A stretch of DNA of 64,000 bases, taken from the NCBI GenBank assembly GCA_965220425.1, contig OZ244830.1, positions 3,224,001-3,288,000 of the forward strand. Reading direction: 5' to 3'. Under the pieces are notes generated by a model that saw only the letters and a list, made by a program, of their open reading frames with translations, was not told the DNA's origin and made no database searches. The position numbers and the translations under genes are program-made. Of this stretch, positions 52,823 to 62,800 are shown in pieces; within the stretch, counting starts at the first letter, position 1; each line of letters starts with the position of its first letter. The stretch comes from Azophilus sp965220425. Its GTDB lineage: Bacteria; Pseudomonadota; Gammaproteobacteria; Pseudomonadales; Azotimanducaceae.

Positions 52823-53795
52823 CAAAACCACACCCATCGTCGAAGTGAACAACCTCGAAGTGAGCTTTTACACTCATTCAAGTGCGGTTCGTGCAATTCG
52901 AGACGCGAGCGTCGCCGTTAATCCTGGAGAAGCCATGGGCTTGGTAGGGGAATCGGGTTCCGGAAAATCCACGCTGGCTCGCGCTATAATGGGGCTGGTG
53001 CCGCGTTATCGCGGTCGCGTCACCGGCGGGTCGATCGCAATCAATGGTCGAAACGTGACTCAACTGCCAGAGGAAGAGCGGCAAAAGCTGCGCGGCAGCC
53101 CGGTCGCCATGGTTTTCCAAGACCCCCTGACCTTCTTGAACCCTGTGAAGAAAATCGGCAAGCAGATAGCGGAAAGCATTCTACTGCACGATCGCGGCGC
53201 GAATGTATCGGAACGGGTCCGCGACCTTCTTGCTTTGGTGTTGCTGCCGAACACATGTCAGGAAGCCTATCCTCATCAACTGTCAGGCGGGATGCAGCAA
53301 CGGGCGCTTCTGGCGATCGCATTGGGATGCAGGCCGGCGATCCTCATCGCTGATGAACCGACCACCGCTCTCGACGTCACGACGCAGGCTGAAATCATCG
53401 ATCTGATTTCGCGACTTCGTCTTGAATTAGGCATGGCGCTGCTGCTTATTTCACATGATATTGGGCTGATCGCCCAAAGTTGTGACCGGGTTACGGTCAT
53501 GTATGCCGGCTGCACGATTGAATCCGGTCCGACGCTGGATGTCCTTCGCTATCCGGCGCATTGGTACACGCGCGGCCTGATCTCGGCTTCGATGGCGATT
53601 CCGGACGAGAACGGCCGATTTACATCAATCCCCGGCGAACTTGCTAGCAACGTGCACGATGTCAAGGAATGCTCATTCCGGAATCGCTGCAGTCAAGCGG
53701 CTGAGGAATGCACGCAGCCTCAGCCGGCTCGCCTGATAGAGGCTGGTCATACAGCACATTGTTGCCGGCCAGGCCGCAACAGGATTTTGGACTGA
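52815..53795 (+). CDS. dppD: ABC transporter ATPase, DppD/OppD type
   Basis: Protein of 326 residues from ATG 52815. Walker A GESGSGKST, Q-loop VAMVFQDPLTFLNPVKKI, signature LSGGMQQRALLAIALG and Walker B ILIADEPTTALDVT are intact. The C-terminal oligopeptide-transporter domain includes ECSFRNRCSQAAEECTQPQP, where the Cys residues could hold an iron-sulfur cluster as in other OppD/DppD proteins. It hydrolyses ATP to drive import together with DppF. Confidence 0.92.
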   Translation: MPDKTTPIVEVNNLEVSFYTHSSAVRAIRDASVAVNPGEAMGLVGESGSGKSTLARAIMGLVPRYRGRVTGGSIAINGRNVTQLPEEERQKLRGSPVAMVFQDPLTFLNPVKKIGKQIAESILLHDRGANVSERVRDLLALVLLPNTCQEAYPHQLSGGMQQRALLAIALGCRPAILIADEPTTALDVTTQAEIIDLISRLRLELGMALLLISHDIGLIAQSCDRVTVMYAGCTIESGPTLDVLRYPAHWYTRGLISASMAIPDENGRFTSIPGELASNVHDVKECSFRNRCSQAAEECTQPQPARLIEAGHTAHCCRPGRNRILD

Positions 53796-53796
53796 C

Positions 53797-54579
53797 ATGG
53801 AAAAGCCGAGAATTCCGATCATCGAGTTGGACTCGATCGTCAAGCGTTTCGGCGGTCACGAAACTGGAACGCTTGCATTGAACAACGTGTCGGTTTCAGT
53901 ATTTCCGCGAGAGATCGTTGCAATCGTCGGCGAGAGCGGATCAGGAAAATCCACACTCGCGCGCGTCGCACTTGGCTTGACGGAGCCGGACCAGGGAACG
54001 GTAAGACTCAAAGGGCACGACATAAAATCGCTGTCACGCGAACAGTATCGATTGCTGCGCCCAGTAGTGCAGCCGATTTTCCAGGATTCCCATGGCTCGC
54101 TGAACCCGAGGAGATCGCTCGCCAGTACACTTCGAGAAGTCCTGCCGCGGGGTACGGGTACCGAGGTCTATGAAGGATTGTTACGAAGCGTAGGTTTGAA
54201 CCCGCCGCAAAAGTATCTCGCGCGCTATCCCAGCGAGCTTAGCGGTGGCCAGAGGCAGCGATTTTCAATCGCGAGGGCACTTGCCTCAAATCCGGAAATG
54301 ATCGTTGCCGATGAACCGCTCTCGGGTGCCGATGTTTCCAACCGGGGTCAACTCCTGAACCTGATGCTTGACCTCGCCGCCGAGCGACGGACGGCTTACA
54401 TGATGATTACCCACGATATTTCGATAGCCAAAGGATTCGCCCACCGGGTCATTGTCATGCATAAGGGGAGTATAGTCGAAGCTGGCCCTTCCAGTGTTGT
54501 GCTGCAGGACCCGAAGGACGCGTATACGCGCCGGCTGGTGGCGGCATCTCCGGACCTGATCCAGATATTGTCAAAGTGA
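53797..54579 (+). CDS. dppF: ABC transporter ATPase, DppF/OppF type
   Basis: Protein of 260 residues starting one base after dppD. Walker A GESGSGKST, the family-specific QPIFQDSHGSLNPRRSLAST, signature LSGGQRQRFSIARALASNPE and Walker B MIVADEPLSGAD are complete. It is shorter than typical OppF because the C-terminal Cys-rich extension is absent. The last gene of the importer operon. The following 54580-54849 contains no gene I recognise. Confidence 0.9.
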   Translation: MEKPRIPIIELDSIVKRFGGHETGTLALNNVSVSVFPREIVAIVGESGSGKSTLARVALGLTEPDQGTVRLKGHDIKSLSREQYRLLRPVVQPIFQDSHGSLNPRRSLASTLREVLPRGTGTEVYEGLLRSVGLNPPQKYLARYPSELSGGQRQRFSIARALASNPEMIVADEPLSGADVSNRGQLLNLMLDLAAERRTAYMMITHDISIAKGFAHRVIVMHKGSIVEAGPSSVVLQDPKDAYTRRLVAASPDLIQILSK

Positions 54580-54849
54580 TGCACGCGCATGATCGCTTCC
54601 GGGTCCGCTGGGGATGCTACGTGCATGAGCGCCTATGTCTCCCTTCGGCCGAGGTCTGAGCATGTGCAAGGCTGCACTTCGAGGAGGCTCAAGCAGAAAA
54701 ATGGAGGTAAGAGTTTCCGAATATCGGGTGTGAAAATTCTTTCTTGCCATGGACATACAGCTTGTCCACCTTGGAAAGGCAACGAAAAGAACATTTTAAG
54801 TGGCTCACGCCGCTAAAGACGGCGACTGCGATTAGCCGGGAGATAGCAG

Positions 54850-55968
54850 GTGAAGATTACCGACGTTCAATGTTTTTGTCCGATTTATGAGATAGGCCGT
54901 TTTGGAGAGGCGCGTGCAGTTGTACTGAAGATAACCACAGACGAAGGTCTATTTGGCTTGGGCGAAGGAACGCTCTCCTACCCGTTCTGTCTTTCGAAGC
55001 AGGTTGTGGCCGCGATAGCCGGGGCGAAGCAGTATCTGATCGGCTCCGATCCGCTGCAGATCGAGAAAATCTGGCACGAACTGTACGATCGGTATTTTTG
55101 GCGGGGCGGACCGGTCGAAGGCAGTGCCCAGGGCGCCATCAACTATGCTCTTTGGGACATCTTCGGCAAGTCCGTCAATATGCCCGTCTATCAACTGCTC
55201 GGTGGCGCTTATCACGAGCGCATTCCGATCTATCTGAACGGCTGGTGGGAAGGCACGTCAACCACGAAAGAGGTGGTCGAGCGGGCATTGGTGACCGTCG
55301 AAAAAGGAGCAACGCGGCTCAAATGGTATCCGTTCGAGTTCATGTCCCAGATCGGAAATCAGTATTTCGTCTCTTCGGCCGACCTCAAGCGGGGCATCGA
55401 CGAAGTTTTCGCCGTTAGGGAGGCAGTAGGACCTTCGGTCGATCTGATGGTCGACATCTGGCGACGTCTTGACATTTCATCGGCTGCGCTGTTCTGCCGC
55501 GAAGTGGAGCGCGCAAATCTCGTCTTCGTCGAGGAGCCGATCCCGGCCGAAAATCTGGACTCCATGATAAAGCTGAGCCGCACCGTGAACACGCGCCTGG
55601 CGACGGGTGAGCGCATTCTAAGTCGCTACGACTTCAGCAAGCTCTTCGAAGCGCAAGCTATTGGCATCGCGCAGATTAATGTCGGCCGTGTAGGCGGCAT
55701 CACCGAAGCTCGAAAGATCGCCGCAATGGCAGACAATCACGGTATAGGAGTAGCGCCTCACAATCCAATCGGATCCGTCGCCACCGCCGCCATCGTACAG
55801 CTGAGCGCCCACATGCGAAATTTTCTCATGCTGGAACGCTTTCCGCCATTTCAGGACGAATGGATGGACCAGAATCTCGTCTACGGGCCCGATTATATCG
55901 AGCTTCCAGTGCAGCCAGGAATTGGCGTGACTGTCGACGAACGGTTCCTTGCCAACTTTGCGGTCTAG
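54850..55968 (+). CDS. Enolase-superfamily dehydratase (mandelate racemase/DgoD-like)
   Basis: Protein of 372 residues from GTG 54850. The N-terminal capping domain (RAVVLKITTDEGLFGLGEGT) leads to the barrel with GAINYALWDIFGKSVNMPVY. Metal ligands fit D in LMVDIWRRL, E in VEEPIPAENLD and E in ATGERILSR. The His-containing GIGVAPHNPIGSVATAAIVQ resembles galactonate dehydratase. It probably dehydrates a hydroxy-acid, with abstraction of an alpha-proton. It lies 270 bases after the importer genes in the same direction and may be the last gene of the island. The 55969-56224 gap has no gene. Confidence 0.85.
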   Translation: MKITDVQCFCPIYEIGRFGEARAVVLKITTDEGLFGLGEGTLSYPFCLSKQVVAAIAGAKQYLIGSDPLQIEKIWHELYDRYFWRGGPVEGSAQGAINYALWDIFGKSVNMPVYQLLGGAYHERIPIYLNGWWEGTSTTKEVVERALVTVEKGATRLKWYPFEFMSQIGNQYFVSSADLKRGIDEVFAVREAVGPSVDLMVDIWRRLDISSAALFCREVERANLVFVEEPIPAENLDSMIKLSRTVNTRLATGERILSRYDFSKLFEAQAIGIAQINVGRVGGITEARKIAAMADNHGIGVAPHNPIGSVATAAIVQLSAHMRNFLMLERFPPFQDEWMDQNLVYGPDYIELPVQPGIGVTVDERFLANFAV

Positions 55969-56224
55969 AACGAAGTTCATGCGGATCGAAGGATAGCCAA
56001 GCGCGATTAGACTCTGAGACCGGCCACATCGCGACAGGCGCCAGTCTTAATATTTTCAGCCGGTTTTGCCCCGCTTAGTGGTCGGTGCTGCTAATTTATT
56101 GTCTCTTTTTTAGGCTAATTAATGCTTGGGCTTAGCGGGCGCGCAAAATTCGTGCGCGGCCAGCTACAATGTGTTACTCCGGCGCAAAGCAATAGTTTTG
56201 TTACCGTCACTGAGAGGGGTTGTC

Positions 56225-59200
56225 ATGAAATATGTTCGCGAAATCGCATTTACAACAGGCTTTGCGCTCATAGCGGCGAGCGCGTCAGCGCAAGAACAAA
56301 CATTGCTGCTGCGCGATCCTGCGATATCCGACTCGCATATTGCGTTTGTGTATGCAGGCGATTTGTGGGTGGCGGATCGCAATGGTGCCCGCCCGCGTCG
56401 CCTGACATCGAGTCCTGTCGACGAGTACAACCCAACATTTTCGCCTGACGGATCATGGATCGCCTATACGGCGAATTTTGAAAATAACGATGACGTCTAC
56501 ATCATCTCGACCGCAGGCGGACAGCCAAAGCGTCTGACATGGCACTCGGGCGACGATATCGTACTTGATTGGGCTCCTGACGGTTCAGCAGTTGCGTTCG
56601 CCTCTAGGCGCGGCACAAATCATGGTCGTTCGGCGCAGCTTTTCCATGTTTCCATCAACGGCGGGTTGCCAGAAAAGCAGATGGAAGCACGCATTTACCG
56701 CGGCAGTTATGACGATGCCGGCGCACGCTTCGCATATATCCCGCATGGCGTCGCTTATAACGGTCTTTACGGCGGGCCGGCAGGGTGGCGCCTCAGCCGC
56801 GGGGGCAGAACGCCGTCAGTGATCGTGATGGACATGAATGCGGGATCCGCGGTCGAAGTTCCCGGCGAGCGCGTCAACGACATTGAGCCCATGTGGGTTG
56901 GCGATCAACTCTATTTCATTTCCGATCGCGACAACAAAACGCTCAATCTTCACCACTATGACCCTGCAACGCGTGCAATTGCGAAAGTCAGCAATGAACC
57001 CGTCTGGGACATTCGCGCCGCGGACGCCCATGGCGGCACAATCATTTATGAAGCAGGTGGAAGGCTGAAGACTTTTAACGTTGCCAGCGGCGCGGTTGCC
57101 GAATTGCGTATATCGATTTCTCCAGATTTGCCGCAATTACAGCCGCAATGGAAAGACGCCAGTCGGACCATTCAGGCGGTTGACCTTTCGCCGACTGGAA
57201 AACGCGTCGCCGTTACTGCCCGTGGTGACGTTTTCACCGTTCCTGTCAAAGATGGTTCAACCCGGAATCTCACGCGCAGTGACGGCGCTCGCGAATATAC
57301 GGCGCTGTGGTCGCCGGATGGACGGCGCGTCGCGTATATTGATGCATCCGAATCTGTGCAGCGGCTTGTTGTTGAGAGCCAGAGCGGTCTTTCGAACCCG
57401 CGGCGTTTCAACCTTGACTCTGATTTTTATTCGCTGCTTGAGTGGGGCGGCAATGGCGATCGCATTGTTTATCGTGACAACCATCTTCGATTATTTGCAA
57501 TCGATGTAAGCTCCGGTTCGTCGACATTGATCTCAACAGATGCGCGTCGCGAATGGGGTCCTCAGCGTCGCGAATATCCGGGCTCCGTATCCGTTGATAC
57601 GTCGCCTGACGGACGTTGGCTCGCTTACACGCAGGAGCAGCCCAACTTTAATCGCGACCTCATGCTTTATGACTTTAACGCCTGGCGGTCCTATCGCGTG
57701 TCCGATGGCTTGGCCAATGTTAGGTCGCCCGCGTTTAGTCCGGATGGAAAATATCTCTATTTCGCTGCGTCGACCAACTCAGGGCAGGCGCAGGCCGGTC
57801 TCGACATGTCAAGCCAGGAACGCCCCCAACGTTCGGGGATCTATGTTGCTGTGCTCGCCGCGGGAGGCGATTCTCCGATTAAGCCAAAAACCGGTGATGA
57901 AGGTGAAGACGAAGGCAAGGATGAGGAAAACGGCGATGATACTCCGTCGACCCAAATTGACCTAAACGGACTCTCAAGCCGTGTAGTCGCCTTGCCAGTG
58001 GCGGAGCGCAATTACTCGGTCCTCGCTGTCGCTCATGACGGTACTCTTTATTACGTCCGGAATGTTCAGTTTGGCGCTTCCATCACGCCTCCCGGCGAAA
58101 ACGCGCAAGCTGAAAACGCCCTGATGCGCTTCAAATTCGCCGATCGGGAGGAACAAAAGGTTCTTGACGGCGTCACTGGCGCGGCGATAGCCGCCAAAGG
58201 CAAGCACATCATTGTTCAGATGGCGGACGGATCGTTTCAGACTGCCGAAATCGGCGAGAAACTGGATGCCAAAAGGCTTGATGTCAGCGGCATGCGCATG
58301 ATGGTCAATCCGCGAAACGAATGGGCGCAGATTTTTGACGAAGCCTGGCGTATGGAACAGGCGTTTTTCTATGATCCGAACATGCATGGCCTCGACTGGC
58401 AGGCGGTTTATGACCGCTATCGCCCGCTGGTCGACCATGTAGGCCGGCGTGAGGATTTGAACGCTCTGATCGTCGAAATGATCGGTGAACTGCAGGTCAG
58501 CCACAACTGGGCTGGCGGCGGCGACATACACCGTGAGCAGGGGCCAAGTGCGAGCCTTCTCGGCGCCGATTTAGAATTGGCGAACGGTCGTCACCGAATT
58601 GCGCGAATCTATACGAGCAAGCCTTGGAATCCATTCCTCGATGCACCGCTTGCTGAGCCCGGTCTTGGTGTCAGCGTTGGCGATTATATTCTCGCCGTTG
58701 ACGGTCGGACGCTCGGCCAGTCGGACAATATCTTTGAGTTCTTACAAGGAAAGTCCGACCAGCAAGTAACGCTACGGGTTTCAGCACGCGCTGACGGGCG
58801 CGATGCGAGAAATATTGTTGTGGAACCGACGAACACAGAGGTTCTTATTCGACTGTGGGCGTGGGTTGAAGACAATCGCAAGGCCGTCGATGAGGCGACG
58901 AACGGCCGTGTCGGTTATGTCTATCTTCCGAACACTGCTGGAGACGGTTTTACGTTCTTCAATCGCATGTTCTTCGCTCAAGTCGATAAGGACGCGATGA
59001 TCATCGACGAACGCTCGAACGGCGGCGGGAAGGCGGCGAACTACATTACCGACGTGTTGAGCCGAACTTACCTTTCGGGATGGAAAGACCGCGACGGGAT
59101 GGTGTTCAATACACCCGGCGGCGGTATGTTCGGACCCAAGGTCATGTTGATCGACCAGGACGCCGGTTCCGGCGGAGATTTCCTGCCCTATTCATTCCGT

Positions 59201-59515
59201 GAAATGAACATCGGGCCGTTGATCGGCAAGCGTACCTGGGGTGGTTTGATTGGCATCAACCCAAGCCCGCCGCTTATGGACGGCGGTTTTCTGACCGTTC
59301 CGTATTTCCGCTTTTTCGACACGAACTATCAGTGGACGGTCGAAAACGAAGGCGTTGCGCCGGATATCGACGTAGCGCTTGATCCAATCGCGACAAATGC
59401 GGGCCGGGATACGCAACTTGAGCGCGCGATTCAAGAAATCCTCTCGCTTCTGCAGACCAACCCGAGCCCGGTTCCGACTGAAGCGCCGGCTTATCCAACA
59501 CAAGTCGGCGAGTAA
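56225..59515 (+). CDS. Secreted tricorn-like S41 protease
   Basis: Protein of 1096 residues from ATG 56225 (GAGAGGGG upstream), with a signal peptide MKYVREIAFTTGFALIAASA. The first ~650 residues are WD/PD40-type beta-propeller repeats (NPTFSPDGSWIAYTANFENN, SPDGRRVAYIDASES, SPDGRWLAYTQEQPNF). An acidic linker follows (GDEGEDEGKDEENGDD). Then come the tricorn C1 domain, a PDZ domain (GVSVGDYILAVDGRTLGQSD) and the S41 core, with the nucleophile Ser in DQDAGSGGDFLPYSF. Such enzymes degrade peptides in the periplasm. It is convergent with the large TonB receptor. Confidence 0.92.
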   Translation: MKYVREIAFTTGFALIAASASAQEQTLLLRDPAISDSHIAFVYAGDLWVADRNGARPRRLTSSPVDEYNPTFSPDGSWIAYTANFENNDDVYIISTAGGQPKRLTWHSGDDIVLDWAPDGSAVAFASRRGTNHGRSAQLFHVSINGGLPEKQMEARIYRGSYDDAGARFAYIPHGVAYNGLYGGPAGWRLSRGGRTPSVIVMDMNAGSAVEVPGERVNDIEPMWVGDQLYFISDRDNKTLNLHHYDPATRAIAKVSNEPVWDIRAADAHGGTIIYEAGGRLKTFNVASGAVAELRISISPDLPQLQPQWKDASRTIQAVDLSPTGKRVAVTARGDVFTVPVKDGSTRNLTRSDGAREYTALWSPDGRRVAYIDASESVQRLVVESQSGLSNPRRFNLDSDFYSLLEWGGNGDRIVYRDNHLRLFAIDVSSGSSTLISTDARREWGPQRREYPGSVSVDTSPDGRWLAYTQEQPNFNRDLMLYDFNAWRSYRVSDGLANVRSPAFSPDGKYLYFAASTNSGQAQAGLDMSSQERPQRSGIYVAVLAAGGDSPIKPKTGDEGEDEGKDEENGDDTPSTQIDLNGLSSRVVALPVAERNYSVLAVAHDGTLYYVRNVQFGASITPPGENAQAENALMRFKFADREEQKVLDGVTGAAIAAKGKHIIVQMADGSFQTAEIGEKLDAKRLDVSGMRMMVNPRNEWAQIFDEAWRMEQAFFYDPNMHGLDWQAVYDRYRPLVDHVGRREDLNALIVEMIGELQVSHNWAGGGDIHREQGPSASLLGADLELANGRHRIARIYTSKPWNPFLDAPLAEPGLGVSVGDYILAVDGRTLGQSDNIFEFLQGKSDQQVTLRVSARADGRDARNIVVEPTNTEVLIRLWAWVEDNRKAVDEATNGRVGYVYLPNTAGDGFTFFNRMFFAQVDKDAMIIDERSNGGGKAANYITDVLSRTYLSGWKDRDGMVFNTPGGGMFGPKVMLIDQDAGSGGDFLPYSFREMNIGPLIGKRTWGGLIGINPSPPLMDGGFLTVPYFRFFDTNYQWTVENEGVAPDIDVALDPIATNAGRDTQLERAIQEILSLLQTNPSPVPTEAPAYPTQVGE

Positions 59516-59571
59516 CGTTGTGGGATGCGTGCGCGGCTGACTTGCAACCGGCCGCGCCGCAAACGTTGCAA

Positions 59572-59720
59572 TTAGTCAAAGAGGCTGATGGAATCAGTGA
59601 TGATCATGCGGCTTAATGCGTCCGATTTCATGAACCGTACTTCTGCGTGATCGGAAAGAACGCCATGGGTTACACAGGCGGAGACGCTTTTGGCGCCTTT
59701 GGACGCCAACGACCATGCCA
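59572..59720 (-). pseudogene. Ribose-phosphate pyrophosphokinase (prs) C-terminal scrap
   Basis: The minus strand reads LASKGAKSVSACVTHGVLSD then HAEVRFMKSDALSRMIITDS and ISLFD before a stop. This corresponds to the conserved AKSVxAYVTHGVLSGxAxERIxxSxLxxLVITDSI segment of Prs, the PRPP synthase, just C-terminal of its PRPP-binding loop. About 45 codons survive with a few radical substitutions, so it is a relic. It lies in the gap between the convergent S41 and TonB genes. Confidence 0.6.
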
Positions 59721-59764
59721 CTAATCGCCGCGCAACAAACAAAAAGCTCCTTCGCAAAAAGAAA

Positions 59765-59791
59765 CCGCCGGAACCTTTAAGGTTCCGGCGG
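59765..59791 (-). terminator. Rho-independent terminator of the large TonB receptor gene
   Basis: A perfect 13-bp stem (CCGCCGGAACCTT with its complement) around a single base, followed on the minus strand by TTTCTTTTTG. It lies about 50 bases beyond the receptor stop codon. Stem strength and T-run make this the clearest terminator in the window. Confidence 0.85.
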
Positions 59792-59839
59792 CGAAGGTAG
59801 TGTTGACGAGACCGGTCGCCCGGCCTCGCCGTTGATTGA

Positions 59840-62800
59840 TTAGCCTCTGATATTCAACCGCACGAAGATGTTGCGGCCATAGGGGTTGCCGCAGCCGCGG
59901 AGCCCAGCGGCACACAAGGCTTCCTGCTCCAGCGTCGACTTATTGTTGAAGACGTTGCTGATGCCGGCCCGGATTCTCACACGATCATTATGGTTGTAAC
60001 CGATCGAGAAATCATGCTCGACATCGTTCCCTAACTCGTAAGCTTCATCCGGAATGTCGTCACAGTCGCCCGGCACGCGCTTGAAGCACGGATTTACGCT
60101 GCCGGAATAGCTCAAGCGCCAGAACAGATCCCACTGTCTCCACTCCCAGCCGAAGTCGGCCGTGAACTGGATCGGCGAGTGGTTATTGCTGGTCGGGAAC
60201 GGCCCGAGGATATTGCTGGTCGAGCCCACCTGGTTGGCCGGCCGGCCCGAGGCGTCGAGACCCGCACTAGAAGCGCTGTCGCGGTAAGTGATCGGGACAT
60301 AGAACATCCACTGGGTTGAGAAATTGCCCCAGTCGTTTTCGCCTCTGCCGAGCTTCATGAACTCTAACGCGTCAGCCACGTCATAGCCGTAGCGGATCTG
60401 CGCCTGCAGAGCCTGGAGTTCGATGAAGCCGGTATTGCCGAAGCCCGTCGTGCCTTTGACGATATCGAACCCGCCGATGAGGGAGCCGTCAGTCGCCGGC
60501 TGCGGCCCGACGCGCTCGAAGTTTTCACATTCCGGCGCCGTCAGCGACGTGTCGAAGCAGGTTTCAGTGAAGAACGTGAAGCCGGGCTGCACAATCTGAT
60601 CGTTGATCGTAATGTCGACCCAGTCGGCCCGGAAGGTCAGCCCCGGCACCGCATTCGGCTGCAGGGTGAAGCCTGCCGTCCAGGAGTTGCCGATCTCAAA
60701 GTTGAGGTTCGGATTGCCGCCGGCCAGAAGCGGGATCGACGCGATCACCGATGGCGTATTGAAGACCAAGTCGCCCGGGGCCAGGATCAGGCCAGTGTCG
60801 CCGGCGCTGTCGGTGCCAACGGTCGCCCCTGTGAAGCCCAGCATTTGCGCCGCGGCGATACAGTTGGCCTGACGGTTGGTGCCTGGCGCGTCGTTGATGT
60901 TGGTCACGTCGCAGGGATCGCCGGTTATGGCGCGGGCCGCCGCGAATGGCGAGAACAGTTCGACGATCGAGGGCTGGCGCACGGAACGCGTGTAGTTGCC
61001 TCGAACAACGAGTTGCTCATCGAACATAGCGATCGTGCCGCCAGCCGAATAGGAGTTGACCGAACCGGACAGCGCATTGCCGAGCAGTTCGGATGCTGAG
61101 TCCGAGGCGCCGCGGGCGCGGATCCGGCGATAGGCGCCCTGGAAGTCGAGACGGTCAATGAAGGACAGAGCGTCATCGAAGCCGAACTTGAAGTTATCGC
61201 TCATCACCGGAATGACGACTTCGCCAAAGGCCTCATTCGAAGTCACCTCGGCGCGCGGGAAGCTCGCCACCTGCAGCTGGCGCGACAGCGCGTCTTCCAC
61301 CACGCCGCTATTTTGCAGCTTGCCGAATTCGCGACGCCGCTCAAAGCCGACGTTGAACTGGACCCAGCCCGCCGGCAGCTCAAAGAGGTCGCCGCCGAAG
61401 TTGGCGACAAAGTCCACCTGGTTGATCTCGCCGAAGCTTTGCGCCTGGGAGGTGATGAAGTTGATGGTCTCGAACGGGTTCGAGTTCGGATCATTAAGGC
61501 CGAACAGGTTCAATGGCGTACAGCCGACCAGCGCCGCATCCGGCGTCGGCGTGTTGCCGGTCGAAACGCCTTCAGTCGGCCCGCCCACATTCTGATCGAC
61601 CGGACCGCCCGGGTTGAGGAAGCCGCGGCAGATGATGTCGCCTTGCTGCGCTTCACCGGTGCCGACATTGACCACCGCGCCGTCTCTGATGACGTTGAAC
61701 TGTTCGCTGTTGATGGTCTGCTGCAACAGCGACTGATTGCCCGCATCGTTCAGCTGCGCCAGCGTGCCGGCATCAAGAATGATCGAGTCGACCGCATTGA
61801 AGAACGCATCGCCGCGAACCACGCTGACGCTGCGGTTCTGCGTCGTGCGGCCGAAGTTCATGGAGATGTCCCAATTGAAGTGGCGGTCGCCATAATGGAA
61901 CTCGCCTTCAAGGCCGCCCACCGTGCGGTAGGTCGTGGTCTCGAGGGAGTTGGCCCCGGCGTCCGGGTTGAGGTTGAGGCCGATGCCGTTCAAGAAAATC
62001 GTGCCCCCGGCTCCGGCGTCGATCAGCGTTTGACGATCGGCTTCCGAAATGAACGGATTGTCTATGCCGATGCCGAACGCACCCTGGCCTGGCCCGTTCA
62101 GGAACGCCGTGTTGAAGGAGGTCGCGGTTTGCGTCACGAGGTCCGAAGCGCGCGAGTTTAAGAAGTTGGTTTCGAAGAACAGCCGGACATTATCCGTAAG
62201 GTCGTAATGGCCGGTGCCCATGAACACCATGCGCTCAACCGGAACCACCCCTTCCTGGAAGTCGTCATCGGCGTTAAAGCCGTTGCCGCCGGAGAAGAAA
62301 ACCGCGCTGGTGCCGACCCTCAGGCCCGGATCGAACACCGACAGGCCGCCGTCGCCGCCAAAGGTCAGGATATTGCCCTGGGCGTCTTGAAAGACGTTGA
62401 TGCCAAGACCGGGCAGCGGAACGCCATTTGTCGGCGCAGGCAGATAGCCATTGGGGCCTTCGAGAATGTTAAAGAGGCCTTCCGGACCGATGATGCACTG
62501 GCCGCCCGAAGCGAAGCAGTCCGCCCGGCCTGTCAAACCGGGTATGTCGGTCCGAACCGCGCCCGATTGCTCTTCATATTCGACAGATGCGGTGACGTTG
62601 CCGCGGCCGTCGGAGAAGTTGGCGCCGAAAACGCCTGAGACGTTGTATTCAGGGGCGGAGAAGTCTTCGTAGTCGTCCCACTGGGTCTTGATGTCGATGC
62701 CTTCAAAGTCTTCCTTAAGGACGATGTTGACCGTGCCGGCGATGGCGTCAGAGCCGTAAATCGGAGCCCCGCCGATGGACAGCGCTTCAACCCGCTCGAT

